Shown here piece after piece: positions 53,201 through 63,600 of a stretch of DNA of 64,000 nt. Made by a program: the position numbers and the translations under genes. The notes under the pieces were generated by a model. The model ran no database searches and was not told where the DNA came from. It was given only the letters and a program-made list of their open reading frames with translations. Position 1 is the stretch's first letter; the number at the start of each line of letters is the position of its first letter. The stretch comes from Apostichopus japonicus (lineage: Eukaryota; Echinodermata; Holothuroidea; Aspidochirotida; Stichopodidae): positions 10,262,001 to 10,326,000 of the forward strand of contig NC_092575.1 in assembly GCF_037975245.1 (NCBI RefSeq). The letters are read 5' to 3'.

Positions 53201-56200
53201 TTGTGAAGAAAATGTCCATAAATTTACAAGAAAGTTTGAAGATTCCATGGACGACTCAAATCTAGTCTGACTGAATATTTAAAGGAAAACAAAAACAACA
53301 ATATACATACTATCCTTATAATGTGATAGGGATGCTTTATAATAATTAAACACCTCTCTCCCAATTAATTAACAGCCTTTTAATGAAAGAAAACAAAAGT
53401 TGTTCTGTTTGGGAGATCTGCTTTAATTTTTCCTTTCATACGAACTAGACTGGAATCTTGGAAATTACATCACAGAACCTCACGTATTTGAAAGTTTAAA
53501 TTTGTTCTCTTTGTTTATTGTGTAAGAGTAAGTTGGCCTGACGTTTGGATCCTAGCAGGTCTTCTTCAAAGGCTAAATGACAAGTAACAGTAACAGAAAG
53601 GACAAAACACGCACAGAAAACAGACAGGTTGACAGGGAGATCCTGCTAGGATCAAAACGTCAGGCCAACTTACTTTTACACATTCTCTTACACAGGCTCT
53701 CTAGTGGATAAGCAGTTTGCTAACAGTTTTATTTTCTCTTTGTTTATTATTCATTTTTAATTCTTTATTTGTTTACTTATTTATTGATTATTACATGAAT
53801 TTATTCTTTGAAATGTTGCTGCTAAGATGATGCTCTTTTAAAGCACCATCTGTTGATATTGTTTTCCAGTCTTCAGTACCAATACTGAAGACAGTAGGAT
53901 TTGAGGCCCTCCTCAAGTAGAATTTTACTTTTAATTTGTAGTTGCCCATGAGGCGATATTAATGGAAAATGTCATTTCGGTTGTGTTGTACAATTTTTAG
54001 TTCTATTAAGTCTATTTCCTGTGTTTTATACGGTAGTTATTTGTACATTCTGCAAGATAATTCAAGAATTATGAGGAATGTAAAAAAAGAGAGAAAATGG
54101 GGGATGATTATCTGATTGCCTGACACTATTTCTAAATCACTTTAGATCCAGATTAAATGATTCACTGCCACTGAGAATAATCTTTACTTAAATAGGAAAG
54201 TGTTCCTAGGCCTAATACCCCAAAACTCCCTGGATAAATCCGGAAGGCACAATGCTAAAATACCAGTGGCGTCTTGGTAGACTAGGAAAGTGTATTAGTG
54301 TAGTAGGAGACAGGTACAATGAGGAGTGAAGTAAATATATTCTTTCCCTCAAAAAAACAAACAATTACATTTTGAATTTTTGGTATTTATAGCATATAAG
54401 ATCTATATCTCTATCTCCTTTAAAGACCAACTATGGAGACTTTTCGATGAACATAAAATCCCACCAATTTTCATGTATGTAATCCTTAACTGACTCCAAT
54501 TACATTGCTGTAATTAACTTTACCAATTTCGGACGTTAAATAAGTGAAAAATGGGACGAAAAGTCAGCTTCTATTTCAGACATTCCTGAAACATTCCTAA
54601 GACATCAGGTGACCATGTGACGTCAACGTTTGTATACCTCACTCACAACTATACTTTTAGTGTGTAAAGTCGTATACTTGAGCTGCCAAAAACATCAACG
54701 ATATTACTCCTTTTTCCTCAAAATGTCACAATTCTGTGTTGTTGGAGGTTGCAGTTATACCTCATCCAACAAAGGCATCAGCTTTTTTAGATTTCCGAGT
54801 AAAAGAACCGACGTAAAACGCCGCAGACTTTGGATCAATTTTTTGAGATCCACGCGGAAAGATTTTTCAGCACCCGGAGTATCTCATGCCCATGAGTCCA
54901 CATGCATGACCCTGCTTCTGTGTATGCTGCAAATGTCTCATTCTGTGAAAATTATATACTGTCGATAGCTGTGTCGGACCATGGTCGGACATAGCTAATG
55001 TGAAATTGACCGTAAACACGCCCTGGACGTCCTTACATGTAACATTATATCACGCAATTGACAGTAATATATTTACTGTAAGAGATGACCGTATATATAT
55101 ACCGTGCCAAGGGTATAGCATTGTTAGTACATGTACGGTAGTTAGTTACAACTCTCGCCGTCGTTGGCTCACAGCATTTGTAAATAGCCATGTTAGGATT
55201 TATCTATATCATTTGTTGTATTCCAGTATCGTGAGTTCGTGATACATGTGTAATATTGTCCGTTCTGTTTATTCCGACATCTGCATGGTCCAAGGAGTTG
55301 AATGAAAACGGTAGTATGTAGCGATCGGACGTTTTATTTCGTTAGTGACTGTCTTGTGATTGTGGGATGTTAGTACTGGTCAAGGCCTGTTTCAACTAGA
55401 CCTAACTCTATGGAATTACACAGACTCACGGTAGTTTTTCGCCCAGATTTGAACAAGAAACGTGGATTAAGATATTCACTGCTAAATTTGTTTATTGACA
55501 GGATACTTTTTCTGTGTTTGTATACTTTTGGATATTAAAACGAGTAAGTACTATGTAAGTATATTGTACCGTACAGACCTATTGACGCTACGCTATGTAA
55601 AAGATGCCTCCATTTGAGTGGAAATTTTGCTAATAAAATAAGCAATTTAACTAAAATTTCTGCTTATAATTGTCTTAAAACTTGTTGTTAACCTTCATGT
55701 GTTCTTGTTTTAAGCTAACAGCTTTTCAAACGCTCGAAATTGGAAGTCAAAAACAGTACAATTGTTCGCTATCTGTGTACAAACAGTGCCTATATCAGCG
55801 TTTGATTTTCGCGGTATACAAACTTTGACGTCACACGGTGACCAGAGGCTCCTTTGGGTCAATCTCTGTTTTCAGACATTCCAGAGGTTCATGTCACGTG
55901 ACTACCCAAAATGTCCATTTTCGTGGTCGTTTTTGATGGGTTATAGTAGGATTTCGAAGATTATTTTTTACACATGTTGATTATGGGTATGTAAACTCCT
56001 AAATTAATGGAAAATCTCAAAAAAAAAAATTGCCTCCATATTTGGTCTTTAATACAGGTCTTTACTGAATGCAACCTTAGGCAGTAACCAGTTAAATTAC
56101 TTCATTGACATGACAGCCATCATGTCAAATTGTCACTTATAAGTAGTGGTAGTTCTGTTTATACAGAAATACTAAACTACAGGAGGTAACTTTATACCAA

Positions 56201-59200
56201 AGAGAGGTAATTTAAAGGTTGCTAGAGGCCAGGAACATTAGAATAGAGGCCAGTGTGAGGCTTGCTCTTACCCATGTACATAATATCATTATTAGTGTCA
56301 TATTGCTTTCACCCATACAGTATATAGCATGGTTCCAGTACAATAAGATAAGTGTGTGTATTTCAAACTATTAAACGGACCTACCAGCTAATGATAACTA
56401 TTCCTTCACCAGCCTTTAAATTTGATTGCCATGGAAACTGAAGATAGATATATTAAAACCATACCAAACTGAATAATTCAAATATAAATCACAATAATTG
56501 ATGCAGCAACCTTTCATGGTGGGGCACTTTTCCATGAACACAGGAATAATTGAAGATGCCCAGAGGATACAATCGTGAAGAAACTAGATGGTACAGGTAC
56601 CTCCAAAAAGAAGTTCATGCCAATTCTTTTAGTTTTTCCCCGTAGCAACAAGGCCTTTTCTCCTTAGGGAAAGATGCAGTGTATTTATTTATTTACTTAT
56701 TGTTATTTGTTTTGGTTGCTATCTACTATCTTTTAATTTTAAGCATGTTATGTTAGAGATGCATTTTAATATCTCTACACACAGATACAGTGTGCATGTC
56801 ATCAGACTTTTTTAAGAAGTGCTTGGTACAAATTTCATATGGCAGTTTTATGGAAAACATATAGGATAACTTGCAAACAAGTTCCGGCTTGTTACTTTCC
56901 ATAATGTGGTCATAAAGTGTAGACCCCAAAACTTACTGGTTTTGGGTATTTACGAATGACAATATTTACCTGTCTCCTATACATATGCACTCTGCTCTAC
57001 ATAGCATATAACAATTGCTAACATTCTTGCACTGCCACCCCAATAACCCTCCACAGGCTACTGCCCTCGTCCTTCCTTATCTACCATTCCAGTTGCACAT
57101 GACACATTTTATGGCTGGAATTTTTCATCCAACAAATTTTGCATTCTATGAACACCTATGTGAGAGATTTTGAGGTCATATGAAATTTTATTACTCATTC
57201 TTTTCATCTATTATGAACAATGTACAAAAAGGTGTAGTCTCTTTTTCCCCTCATCAATGTTACTACATGGCAACTGTGTGCCTTGTGGTGCATTTACTCC
57301 CTTGGTAAATAGACTATGATTACAACACTTCAGAAGTGAGTGACACATGACTCATTAGAAAAATGTGCTGTAGTAAGGTACAACACATGATGCAGTCATT
57401 GCAGTGGCAGATTATACATTCTAAATACATCTAAATTATTTGCTAACACTTTGCAATTAAAAGACTTTGCACTTTGCAGTGCTCTACCAAACTGAAGCCT
57501 TCATTTACAGCCATTTCGCATCAAAAGCGGGCTTAATTAAATATCAAGTATTTGATAACGAAATTATGTGCAGGACAATTTTTTCATCAGTGAACCACTT
57601 AGAGCATAAAGAGTATAGGGAGCAGACATTTTATACACTCTGCCCACCCACCTGCCACACATTGCCCACCCACCTGCCACACATTGCCCACCCACCTGCC
57701 ACACATTGCCCATCCACCTGCCACACATTGCCCACTCACCTGCCACACATTGCCCACTCACCTGCCACACATTGCCCACCCACCTGCCACACATTGCCCA
57801 CCCATCTGCCACACATTTAAGTTGCTTAAACATATATTACAGTACCACAGTCTTTCAGTCTTTCTTCGAGAGCAGCAAATATAAAAGTGCAGAAAATTCT
57901 CACTTTTCATTAGCACACACATGTACAGGTATGTATGTGTATGTATATCTATATAGCTTTTACTCACATTTATCTACCTCTTGTCCATGGATTGCCAGTC
58001 CATATATGCACTGTGCAATAAATGCACAATAAACTATGGCTCAATGTCTACTGATAATCACTATCAAATCCTTGATTTAATATTACTCTTATGCTCCAAA
58101 ACCCGTAACGTGATTATTTTCTATTTCAGAGATACCTTTCATCTAATATCTCCTTCGTAAGCAATGCAACCGTTTATTTGGGATTTAGGTACATCTGTGA
58201 TAATTCAAACATCTTATTCGCCATGAAAGGGTTTCCAGACAACACAATACGATGCGATATGCACTGTGGACAGTAATTATTTTAGTTCGATCTCATGACT
58301 ACGTTGCAAGTAGCAGAGATGTGTTGTTCATATGGAGCAATATCTGTAGTACTTATACAAAGCCTGTGGATCAAACTATGTGTGTGTGAGTTGGCAGTTG
58401 TGTACAGTATTTCAGTTTATTCATTTCATACAGCCAACATCCATCAACAGCCATCTGAATAACAATCATGACTGTTTGTGTTGCAAAATGTTATTCTGTA
58501 TGTACGCATTTGATTTTATCCATTATAGTTTTCCAAGTAATTTCACTCAAGTATTCAAGCAGGAAGCTGTTCTCTGATATCGCTCCCTGATATGAGATTC
58601 TAATCTTTTTGCATATTCATATCCGTGAATATTGAAACTAAATATATCCAACAGGATGGAAAACAAAGTTTGGAAAATCCAATACAAAACACATGCTTAA
58701 GGCTGTAGGAATGGTAGATATGGAAGTCTGATGTCAGTGACCTTAGATAGGGTCACCACTGGGGGGAGAGGGGGGCAGTGCAAGAATGTTACCAGTAATT
58801 AGGCTAGGTAGAAAGGTGTGTATAGCTAAAGGAGACAGGTAACTGAGGGGTGAAGTAAATTGCCAATAATGATAGTAATTCCGTATAGAACAAACATACG
58901 AGAGGGAAAAAATGATTCAGTTGACCAAAAGTTAACAGTGACAAAAGAAAAAATGTAAATTCAGGAGGAGAAAATACGGTTAGGGTGCTGCCATGGTCTA
59001 AGTGGTCCGGCCTGAGGGTGCAGTGCAGATACGTCATTAATTTGTTACAAAATAGATAGGATAGAATGGATGCCACAGTGTGCCATGTTTGTTTGTAATA
59101 TAAGTGAATTTTGTTCTGTTATAAACAGTTGCTGTTTAAGCATTTGCTCTGGTTATTTCCTGCAGATCAATGATCATGATAAAATAAACAATAAACCTGG

Positions 59201-60596
59201 TTTGTGTTCAGCATTACAGAGGGGAGAGACTCATGAAACAAAAATATATATGTTGTGCGTTTAACCATAACAAAACCTTAATAAAGCTGACAGCCAGATT
59301 GCTGGTGCATGAAGCAGCTAGATTTTCATTTTGCAAAACAAGCTTTAGTTTGCACTATTTGAGCGAGTTGGAAGAATATTTCAGATGTCAGTTGAGTTGT
59401 GTCCGTTAAGTTGTGTGTTTCGTGATTCCCATGCTAAGACACGAAAAGCTGATAAATATTGTACGTTATAATGAAATAGTTTGCTAATTTACTTTTCACC
59501 AATGAAGAGCATAGATGGAAATATAACTTAAATGGTTAGGTGTTTAAATTTCCAGACAAAACTACTTACCAGCATCCTTTTAACAGCCTCCCCAAACCTT
59601 ACTGATTTGGGTATCTTACGAACGACCATACTTACCTATCTCCATTCTACATATGCACTCTAATCTACGTAGCCAACAAAAGTGAGTAACATTTTAGTAC
59701 TGCACACCCATTGACCTACTTCAGGGTCAACGTCCACTTCCTCCCCCTTCCATACCTACCATTCTGAAAGGCTAACACTGTAAATTCTTGTGTGATTTAC
59801 ATACAGTGGATTTCCAAGGTTAACCTTGCTGCTTTTAAAGTTTTGGTGAAGTTTCCCACCGCAACAAGGAGCTGAAATCAAGATTACATCACCCATATCT
59901 GGACCATAAGGTCTGCCACCATGGGGTAGATCCGGAAGGAGGTATTATTAGGCGGTGCCCAGGGAGTGAGGGCGCGGTGCTAAAACGTTCCAATGTGTAG
60001 TGAGGTAGATGGGAAAGTGCAGATGTGGAGTGGGAGACAGGTAAGTATCGTCGCTCGTAAATCCAACAACAAATGGTAACATTTAGCAATGTACCCTACA
60101 GACCTACATGTCGCCCTCTTGCTCTTCCTTGCCGGTCTACCCTTTGAAATGTTTGGTTGATACGTACAGGAATACAGTAGGATGTCAAAACCAAGTAGAT
60201 TCCACAGGATGAAAAACCATGAAAATAACTCAATTATGTGAAAATTGGTTCCACTGAACTCTTCGTTTAATTTAGATAGGGGTTGCTGTAGTAAGGGGAA
60301 GGTCATAGAAGGGGACACGCTGGAGTTGAATGCAGTAAAGGTGTACTTAGGTGTACTTCATCTACCCTTTATCTACCCTACAGAGTATCACATGTGAAGC
60401 CACCAGAAGTACGTTTAATATTACCTACCCACATCTGAACCTCTTTAATTGTCCAACACGAGATGTTGAAGGAGAGCTTGGCTGGAATTTCCTCCCCGAT
60501 AGTACGAAGAGCGAGGATGGCCTGTTTGGCTGCGACGTCATTGTTGGAACTGGCCAAACGTTGAAGGGCCGGAATGACACAAATATCATAGAACAC
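35105..60596 (-). CDS. SARM1: SARM1 3' part: ARM end, SAM1, SAM2, TIR NADase
   Basis: SARM1 is a NAD+ glycohydrolase. Loss of ARM-domain inhibition (NAD+ falling, NMN rising) lets its TIR domains assemble on a SAM octamer and destroy NAD+, which drives axon degeneration; the protein also acts in TIR innate signalling. The exons in transcript order are 60596-60429, 44133-44000, 39959-39727, 39215-39065, 37478-37289, 36560-36439 and 35282-35105. All introns are GT-AG, all phases agree, and the total of 1176 nt gives 391 residues and a stop. The product follows human SARM1 from its last ARM helices to the end. Conserved features are VDGDLL in SAM1, YTHNL..CGID in SAM2, [21 protein letters not shown] (BB loop, with the equivalent of human G601), KDWVHR, and the catalytic Glu (human E642) opening EIVTAL. 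The N-terminal ARM exons lie beyond 64000. Confidence 0.95.
35378..36004. repeat. (GGAGA)n pentanucleotide array, about 125 copies
   Basis: Apparently uninterrupted AGGAG repeats over 627 bp in the last SARM1 intron. The SARM1 pre-mRNA carries the pyrimidine strand (TCTCC)n, and the plus strand is pure purine. Three long frames (EERRG or SSPLL repeats) are by-products. The lack of visible interruptions suggests recent expansion, or assembly smoothing. Confidence 0.97.
36439..36560 (-). CDS. SARM1: SARM1 exon: catalytic Glu and [11 protein letters not shown]
   Basis: A 122-nt exon encoding [20 protein letters not shown], then [20 protein letters not shown] and two bases of Lys. Its first residue is the catalytic Glu (human E642), and the equivalent of human W662 is present. 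The acceptor is GGTTTTGCAG. The donor CAA|GTAATT is weaker than the others. Confidence 0.95.
37022..37266. repeat. two decayed tandem copies of a SARM1 exon end
   Basis: Units of about 121-124 bp at 37022-37142 and 37143-37266 match the exonic segment 37267-37345. Each unit contains CTCATCACCTTGTTTAC, the sequence of the SARM1 exon end, and (in the first two) a tail of GGCAGTAGCCATGGCAACAT. The middle copy keeps a GTAAGT donor (37164-37159, minus strand). Both intronic copies have the KDW codon TGG changed to TAG. Confidence 0.85.
37289..37478 (-). CDS. SARM1: SARM1 exon: TIR core with BB loop
   Basis: A 190-nt exon encoding [20 protein letters not shown], then [20 protein letters not shown] and [11 protein letters not shown], ending [10 protein letters not shown]. 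The BB loop EAGKF is intact. The acceptor is TTCATTCAG and the donor is AGA|GTAAGT. The 3' end of this exon and its donor are present in two further decayed tandem copies in the downstream intron (37022-37266). Confidence 0.96.
38390..39019 (+). mobile_element. TTAA-flanked MITE, copy A
   Basis: The 630-bp element is flanked by TTAA (38386-38389 and 39020-39023). Its termini are imperfect inverted repeats AGAAGCATTTTGTGTCC and GCAAAATGCTGCT. The interior shares long segments with copy B at 41278-41892 in opposite orientation. TTAA targets and AG...CT ends fit Kolobok-like or piggyBac-like MITEs. Its right end is about 41 bp from the SARM1 exon 39065-39215. Confidence 0.85.
39065..39215 (-). 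CDS. SARM1: SARM1 exon: linker and TIR start
   Basis: A 151-nt exon encoding [18 protein letters not shown], then [15 protein letters not shown] and [23 protein letters not shown] is the first TIR strand and follows human SARM1 almost exactly. The linker is longer than in human. The acceptor is TATATGGCAG and the donor is CTAG|GTAAGT. The junction Ser codon (AG|C) opens the next exon. Confidence 0.94.
39727..39959 (-). CDS. SARM1: SARM1 exon: SAM2
   Basis: A 233-nt exon encoding [20 protein letters not shown], then [20 protein letters not shown] and GIDLDLLPF, ending [14 protein letters not shown]. It matches human [29 protein letters not shown] and GVHRARIL. The donor is TAT|GTAAGC; an open frame continues past it for some codons but is intronic. 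With the next exon it is bracketed by inverted MITE copies. Confidence 0.95.
39985..40690. repeat. GTATGTATGTAAACCCTTATAAA minisatellite
   Basis: About 25 imperfect units of 20-30 bp combine GTATGTATGTAAACC with CTTATAAA, CTCATTAA or AAATAAA. The array starts within about 30 bp of the SAM2 exon acceptor, so it sits in the SARM1 intron just upstream of that exon. Confidence 0.9.
41278..41892 (-). mobile_element. TTAA-flanked MITE, copy B (inverted)
   Basis: The 615-bp element is flanked by TTAA (41274-41277 and 41893-41896), beginning AGCAGCATTTTGCG and ending GTTTGTGTCC-type sequence on the other strand. Nearly its whole length aligns with copy A reversed, for example CATATTATGGGCGAGGTTAA, GGGATCCCAACGGAAAATAT and GAATTCAACCAATCAGAGA. 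It includes an internal AACCAGGGAGTT/AACTCCCTGGT hairpin. No coding potential. Confidence 0.85.
42400..43010 (-). repeat. AGGTCA-rich repeat block C
   Basis: Several degenerate units of about 110-130 bp carry GACCTCTGGTGACCTCAAAT, TTCTTATACTCACTAAA, GGATCCACAC and similar words. It is the reverse orientation of blocks A and B, in the SARM1 intron between SAM2 and SAM1 exons. Confidence 0.65.
44000..44133 (-). CDS. SARM1: SARM1 exon: SAM1 core
   Basis: A 134-nt exon encoding [31 protein letters not shown] and then [13 protein letters not shown] plus two bases. It aligns with the human LQQIGFSKYCESF and VDGDLLLRLTEEEL segments. The SAM1 C-terminal helix lacks the usual LGM/GI pattern ([10 protein letters not shown] against GMKSGITRKR). 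The acceptor is GGTTTATAG and the donor is GAAG|GTAAAA. Confidence 0.94.
45450..45800 (-). repeat. AGGTCA-rich repeat block D
   Basis: Units carry CCTGAATGACCTTTGACCTC, CACCAAAACAATACAGTTC and TTGTACTCATTATAGG, with a second set near 45725-45790. Same family as blocks A-C, in the 16-kb SARM1 intron. Confidence 0.65.
45865..45900. repeat. (CA)n-type microsatellite
   Basis: A CACACATACATGCACACGCA run with further CACA words; short and imperfect. Confidence 0.75.
46160..53510. other. SARM1 large intron, mostly unique AT-rich DNA
   Basis: No further SARM1 exon is expected here and none was seen. A minus-strand frame at 49766-49923 (starting [16 protein letters not shown]) and a 54-nt plus-strand segment flanked by good splice sites (49777-49830) are the only mildly coding-like stretches. 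One GGAGACAGGTAAG-type repeat copy lies near 50262. Confidence 0.4.
53519..53684. repeat. foldback repeat (38-bp arms)
   Basis: The left arm contains AGTAAGTTGGCCTGACGTTT and GGATCCTAGCAGG. The right arm has the complements CCTGCTAGGATC and AAACGTCAGGCCAACTTACT. About 90 bp separates the arms, which are nearly perfect. No protein is encoded, and it is probably a MITE or foldback repeat. Confidence 0.7.
54424..56048 (+). mobile_element. TTAA-flanked Kolobok-like element with THAP remnant
   Basis: The 1625-bp element is flanked by TTAA (54420-54423 and 56049-56052). The termini AGACCAACTATGGAGAC and GCCTCCATATTTGGTCT are inverted repeats with two mismatches. Inner inverted arms of 29 bp (54608-54636 and 55815-55843, three mismatches) centre on GTGACGTCAA. 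It carries an ORF beginning with a THAP-type zinc finger. Kolobok transposons use TTAA targets and encode THAP-domain proteins, so this looks like an internally deleted relative. Confidence 0.8.
54723..54968 (+). pseudogene. degenerate THAP zinc-finger ORF
   Basis: The ORF begins [10 protein letters not shown] and continues through [10 protein letters not shown] to [11 protein letters not shown]. The C-x4-C pair (residues 5 and 10), the F.FP motif and the Trp are typical of the N-terminal half of a THAP DNA-binding domain. The second half should supply C-x2-H, but reads [10 protein letters not shown], consistent with small deletions having removed the motif. The frame ends soon after, with no transposase. 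I chose the second Met (54723) because THAP domains begin at the N-terminus. It is antisense within a SARM1 intron. Confidence 0.7.
56925..57075 (-). repeat. dispersed repeat family R, minus-oriented copy
   Basis: Carries CCCCAAAACTTACTGGTTTT, GGGTATTTACGAATGAC, TTTACCTGTCTCC and CATATGCACTCT. Related copies or fragments lie at 43480-43560, 44560-44690, 46045-46140, 50258-50305, 54275-54345, 58745-58870, 59585-59760, 59945-60070 and 61085-61160, in both orientations. The limits of the consensus are not certain. Confidence 0.7.
57641..57820. repeat. 22-bp minisatellite, 8 copies
   Basis: Tandem CCACACATTGCCCACCCACC-type units with occasional T for C. The 22-bp unit shifts frame each copy, which produces repeating [13 protein letters not shown] peptides in several frames. 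It is not a gene. Confidence 0.92.
59585..59760 (-). repeat. repeat family R, minus-oriented copy
   Basis: CCAAACCTTACTGATTTGGG, TATCTTACGAACGACCATAC and TTACCTATCTCC, then CATATGCACTCTAATCTACG. The minus strand reads TAG|GTAAGT, a good splice-donor consensus in the SARM1 sense direction. Confidence 0.7.
59945..60070 (+). repeat. repeat family R, plus-oriented copy
   Basis: GAGGGCGCGGTGCTAAAACG, AGGTAGATGGGAAAGTGCAG, then GGGAGACAGGTAAGTATCG and CGCTCGTAAATCC. It forms an inverted pair with the copy at 59585-59760. The plus strand reads CAG|GTAAGT at 60038-60046. Confidence 0.7.
60429..60596 (-). CDS. SARM1: SARM1 exon: last ARM segment and start of SAM1
   Basis: A 168-nt, phase-0 exon encoding [20 protein letters not shown], then [16 protein letters not shown] and [10 protein letters not shown]. 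It corresponds to human VFSDIGAIQSLKRLV, RALRLLGEEVP and SWKEAEVQTW. The acceptor is TTTCTCTTGCAG and the donor is TGG|GTAGGT. Choosing this donor rather than one three bases later gives exact alignment with SAM1. The 16.3-kb intron that follows holds the THAP element. Confidence 0.94.
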
Positions 60597-60699
60597 CTGC
60601 AAGAGAAAAAATGGCATAGATGTTTAACATTTACAATGTACTGTAGCGAAATCACTTTAGATCAATGGAATCAATTGTTCAGGATTCAATAAGATTCAC

Positions 60700-63600
60700 T
60701 GTTCATACAGTGCCAGGATGTTCATGAAATGTCAAAACATATACTTTTGAATTTTTTCAAAATATATTCTAAGCTTGATAAATGGTAAATATATTCCTTA
60801 ATCACAGTCAGTGACTGATTTGCCCCCTCACTTAAAAAAAAGGTGTAACATTACAGTTTGCTAGTGAAATACTCACATGCATTATGTAAATGGTCAAATA
60901 TTTACCCACACAGAAGTAGTTTCATTTTCAGTACCACTGGGGTTCAAACTTGACAAAAATTATTTTAAGATCCATACTTTCAACAAGGCATGTGAGAATT
61001 AAAGAAAATTGTAAAACTTTCCAAGATACATATTATCAGACTGTCTAGTACAGTGAAAATCCCCATAACAATAGCTTGTTTTGGTATTTCACTTTACAGA
61101 GAAAATATTTACCTGTCTCCTCTGAATATATGCACTCTAATTTACCCGGCCTACAAACTTTGTGACATTGAGCACGGATACAAAGAGATCTATGTACAGC
61201 ACGTACTGTACTTCTACTACTACACAGTGAGAGCTGTGTATTTCTATGTATGTATGTATGTTGAGTACCCATCTGTTTTTTCCGTAATCCATAACGAAGT
61301 GAATTTGAAAACAGGTCAAAGTCTACGTCTCGATATTTAGAGCTACGTTTCTGTTTCTTATACTACTGCTACAGGATATTAGGAGCAGGTGTTTACAGTA
61401 CGGAGCGTGATGAGAACGAATCGGGTATTAGATGTATTCTAATTAGAAAACAAGTTAGGTCAAGTCTGAATAGAAGTATTTGAGCCTGTGGGGGGGGAGG
61501 GGGATGGGGAAGGAAGTGGCTAGGGAGTATTTGATAGTATGGAGAGGGGGGGGGGGAGTTGCTAACAACAAAACATACACACTGCACATTTCTTAACCTA
61601 CTTGATGCTTTCTCTAAGTTTCAATTGAATTATAATGTATTTTAATGACTCATTTGTCCCATTCCTTGCTTCTTTTTCTTTTTTTACTTTCATTAATTTT
61701 ATACATTTGTTTTTGCTTTGACCATTTCAATATGTTTGATATCATATATACATATACTTTTTCAAGAATTCTTCCCTAGATGCAAGTACAAAGTGCTTGG
61801 AGATATTCAATAAATTAAAGCACTAGTTATATAAATATATTTTATAACTTTTTTTATTATCATTATCCCTGGCCTATGTTATAAATCCCAACCGAGTTTA
61901 AATACTTTTTTGTTTTTGGTGATAATTTCAGCACGAACCGAAACATGTCCGGACAATACATTTTTCCTTACTTTCAACTTCAAATTAAATTAATGCTGAT
62001 CTGATGAGACATTAAAGGTAGCTGTACTCACTACCCAAGGCAACATATACTATGTATATACTATCATTATAAGAGATTTGAATTACTGGCAGCTGGTTTG
62101 AACAAATGTTGGCAAAGTCATTGTGTGACCTTTGCATCAATTTGATCATATTTTGCTATGTTTATATGCTGGAGAGCTGCGTTACCAGTGTTTAGTATAT
62201 ATACAGACATGACTCATGCACATCTACTCGAGATGAGCGTCCCACCTGCCTAACTGCTCACATCCAATGATTTACAACAGTTACAACACTAGCTGTGCTG
62301 CCACTTCAACCAGTCAGTGAACCACAGATCTAATTACGTTTGTTATCTGCTGTTTGGAAAGGCTCACGGAGCCTAGGTCAACAAGAGCGACTGGAATCAG
62401 ATTTTATCAAATAAACATGACAATTAGGGCGTGAGAAATAAAGCGTTGCAGTGAGATCTTTCTGCAAGGTGGATATTGCACTTCTAAAGAGTGAAGCTTG
62501 GAGAAAAGCAGCGAATAATTTCCACGTTTTGTAAGTCTAGAGAAACAATCTCCCGTGTACATAGCGCACATCCTATACAGGAGCCTAGATAAACAATAAA
62601 TCTATGGAGACCATTTCTGGGTTACAAGAGGACACTAATTATAGTCGAACAGGGCGGGTCACAAGGGAAATTTGTGGAAATGGACAAGCCACTCATTAAG
62701 AAAATGAACATAACAAATTGAAATTATAAACAAGGTAATTAGATCTGCCCTATTGAGTCCAATTTTAAACTTAAACATCCTTAACTTGATTTTATGATCT
62801 CTTTTAATTAATTTATCTTCCCATAAAAATGCCACCTGAGCTGAATGAAACACGTATAGTACTCGGACAATGTAAATGTTCATTATGCTGGGTGAATTTA
62901 CAGTATGTCCTCTTCCTTTTAACCTAAAGTTAAAATAAAAATTGTGTATCGACAACATTAACATAAAAAATTTGATTGAATATTGGTATTAATATTGAAT
63001 TTGATATGATTCTTATGTGATGGTTCCGTTACATGGAATGTTTACATGCAGATTTTGAAAAATCTCATGCGGCCAAGCTATACTTCATGGACACAGAACA
63101 GTAATTGAAAATTAAAGTAACATTAATTACTAACATTTAATTGGATCACAGCTTAAATGTTACCAATTTACTAGGTTAGTGTAGGTATAGTAGGTAGGAA
63201 AGGCAAATGTAGAAAGTACCACAGAATTGAGACAGATGAAAATTGATGACTGTGAAATAAATTAATTTATTCGTTGGGTCTTAATTAAACACTACTAAAC
63301 CGTTAAGGTACCAGACAGGTCTGTTTTGTACCACCCAGAATGACTAACATTGAAAGCTGAAATGTACTTCCAACGTGGTCTACTGATAAATGCCTTTAAA
63401 GTCAAGGCTAAGCTACAGTGCGCTGGTGATTAAAACAAAGGCAGATTCTTTTGGGCACATCCTCATCAAATGAATTCAGCATGTCTCGACTTGCAGACTC
63501 CTGAGGCACTAAGCAGCACATTCAAGTGATTGATTCATGGATTTACAGTGTAGTCATGCAACGCTCGTCTCTAAGTATCGTACACAAGGCAAATGCTTAT

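Noticed and set aside
57467-57884. [14 protein letters not shown] repeat peptides
   Set aside because: They come from a 22-bp tandem repeat with the same peptide pattern in several frames.
58985-59045. GCCATGGTCTAAGTGGTCCGG resembling a tRNA-Leu head
   Set aside because: The B-box is missing and the rest does not fold as a tRNA by inspection.
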